A stretch of 64,000 nt of DNA, from contig CAWBXO010000002.1 in the NCBI GenBank assembly GCA_963792785.1, positions 682,001 to 746,000 on the forward strand. The letters are read 5' to 3'. Shown here one piece after another: positions 63,608 to 64,000 of this stretch (position 1 is the stretch's first letter; every line of letters starts with the position of its first letter). This stretch comes from CAWIMX01 sp963792785. GTDB taxonomy: Bacteria; Acidobacteriota; Vicinamibacteria; Vicinamibacterales; CAVVIG01. The notes under the pieces are model-generated. The model did no database searches, was not told where the DNA came from, and saw nothing but the letters and a program-made list of their open reading frames with translations. A program made the position numbers and the translations under genes.

Positions 63608-64000
63608 TCGCGAGTCGCCAGTCGGCAGTCATCAGTCAGCCGACGCCGCGGCACGACTTCACGCGGTCGATCCGACGCAGAACGTGGTGCTCGAGGCGTC
63701 GGCCGGGACGGGGAAGACGCGCGTGCTCGTCGAGCGCTACGTGAACCTGCTGCGCGCCGGCGTCGATCCGGACCATATTCTCGCGATCACGTTCACGCGG
63801 AAGGCCGCCGCCGAGATGCGGCAGCGCATCATCGCGCGCCTGCACGAGGCGCGCGAGCGGTCGGAACTGGATCTGGCGACGTGGCGCGACCTGCGCCACC
63901 GGTTCGGCGACATCGCCATCGCGACGATCGACGCGTTCTGCCTGTCGCTCCTGCGCGAGTTCCCGCTCGAGGCCGACGTCGATCCCGCCTTCCGGCTCGC
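63600..64000 (+). CDS. addA: AddA-like ATP-dependent helicase-nuclease, N-terminal part only
   Basis: The visible N-terminal segment of about 133 residues shows UvrD-type helicase motifs: ASAGTGKTRVLVERYV (Walker A), ILAITFTRKAAAEMRQRI (motif Ia) and ATIDAFCLSLLREFP, typical of AddA/RecB-like proteins. TTG 63600 overlaps the addB stop. The first residues (NSRESPVGSHQSADAAAR) are encoded by a degenerate AGTCGC repeat tract, so the start may be further downstream. The gene continues past base 64000, so its nuclease domain cannot be seen. Confidence 0.88.
   Translation, partial: MNSRESPVGSHQSADAAARLHAVDPTQNVVLEASAGTGKTRVLVERYVNLLRAGVDPDHILAITFTRKAAAEMRQRIIARLHEARERSELDLATWRDLRHRFGDIAIATIDAFCLSLLREFPLEADVDPAFRL
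63604..63640. repeat. Degenerate AGTCGC tract inside the start of addA
   Basis: The run ATAGTCGCGAGTCGCCAGTC continues with CAGTCATCAGTCAGCCG. It is a degenerate direct series of the AGTCGCT word found at 7688-7732 and 44088-44141, spanning the addB stop and the predicted N-terminus of AddA. Confidence 0.7.

Overview
This window is a dense chromosomal stretch (roughly 70% GC by eye) from a Gram-negative bacterium. The outer-membrane machinery (LptD, TonB/ExbB/ExbD, a TonB-dependent receptor, lipoproteins) shows the diderm envelope. The overall character (divergent membrane pyrophosphatase, HEAT-cyclophilin lipoprotein, Fur-ferritin fusion, signal-peptide-bearing methyltransferase) suggests Acidobacteriota, possibly the Vicinamibacteria; that placement is inference. 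Genes are packed with many 4-bp start/stop overlaps. I see no phage, insertion sequence or CRISPR array. Layout: 1-4.2 kb, a leftward operon accD-folC-lptD (lptD runs off the left edge) and a deoxynucleoside kinase, divergent from a HEAT/cyclophilin lipoprotein. 6.4-6.8 kb, a small leftward unit with promoter, structured leader, a 16-residue lysine-rich ORF and a terminator. 6.8-8.9 kb, ddl and a TPR protein. 8.9-17 kb, the rightward run tgt-yajC-secD-secF, then uppP, a DUF502 membrane protein and a divergent proton/sodium pyrophosphatase. 17-19.6 kb, a TonB-ExbB-ExbD-ExbD operon behind a near-consensus promoter. 19.8-25.4 kb, a TPR lipoprotein, the ppGpp enzyme RelA/SpoT, rpmB-ridA (rpmB frameshifted), a zinc-ribbon protein and DksA, so ppGpp metabolism and its RNA polymerase cofactor lie close together. 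25.6-33.6 kb, lon, then the leftward cluster ileS-lspA-lgt-rluD-NUDIX, which places both lipoprotein-processing enzymes together. 33.6-45 kb, an active/inactive M16 protease pair, HIT, prmC-prfA, a fumC/lipoprotein methyltransferase/thiD/moaE/moaD operon, a class I fumarase divergent from class II FumC, and an FdhE-like protein. 45-50 kb, an A-type Fe-S carrier, the Fur-ferritin fusion, a PHP phosphoesterase, a membrane protein with a degenerate ABC ATPase homologue, a frameshifted HAD phosphatase, a cold-shock protein and small zinc-ribbon/acidic proteins. 50-64 kb, a frameshifted MobA-like transferase, a TonB receptor, the agmatine-to-putrescine pair aguA/aguB, a YcaQ-family protein, tRNA-Ala(GGC), two alpha/beta hydrolases, and the AddB/AddA-type helicase-nuclease, with addA cut by the right edge. 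The most unusual signal is not a gene. At about ten gene boundaries there are short tracts of degenerate 7-8-nt words, many folding into long hairpins, with a different word at each site (AGTCGCT, GGTAATTG, GGTGCTCA, GGTTCTGA, GACCTACC and others). They mark intergenic spacers and in several cases run into the ends of coding sequences. A second theme is compact transcription: several start codons lie 6-8 nt after a -10-like hexamer (predicted leaderless mRNAs), and divergent pairs share overlapping, symmetric -10 elements. A third is a set of three +1 frameshifts in otherwise intact genes, two of them an extra T in a GATC context, which may be assembly errors and should be checked first.
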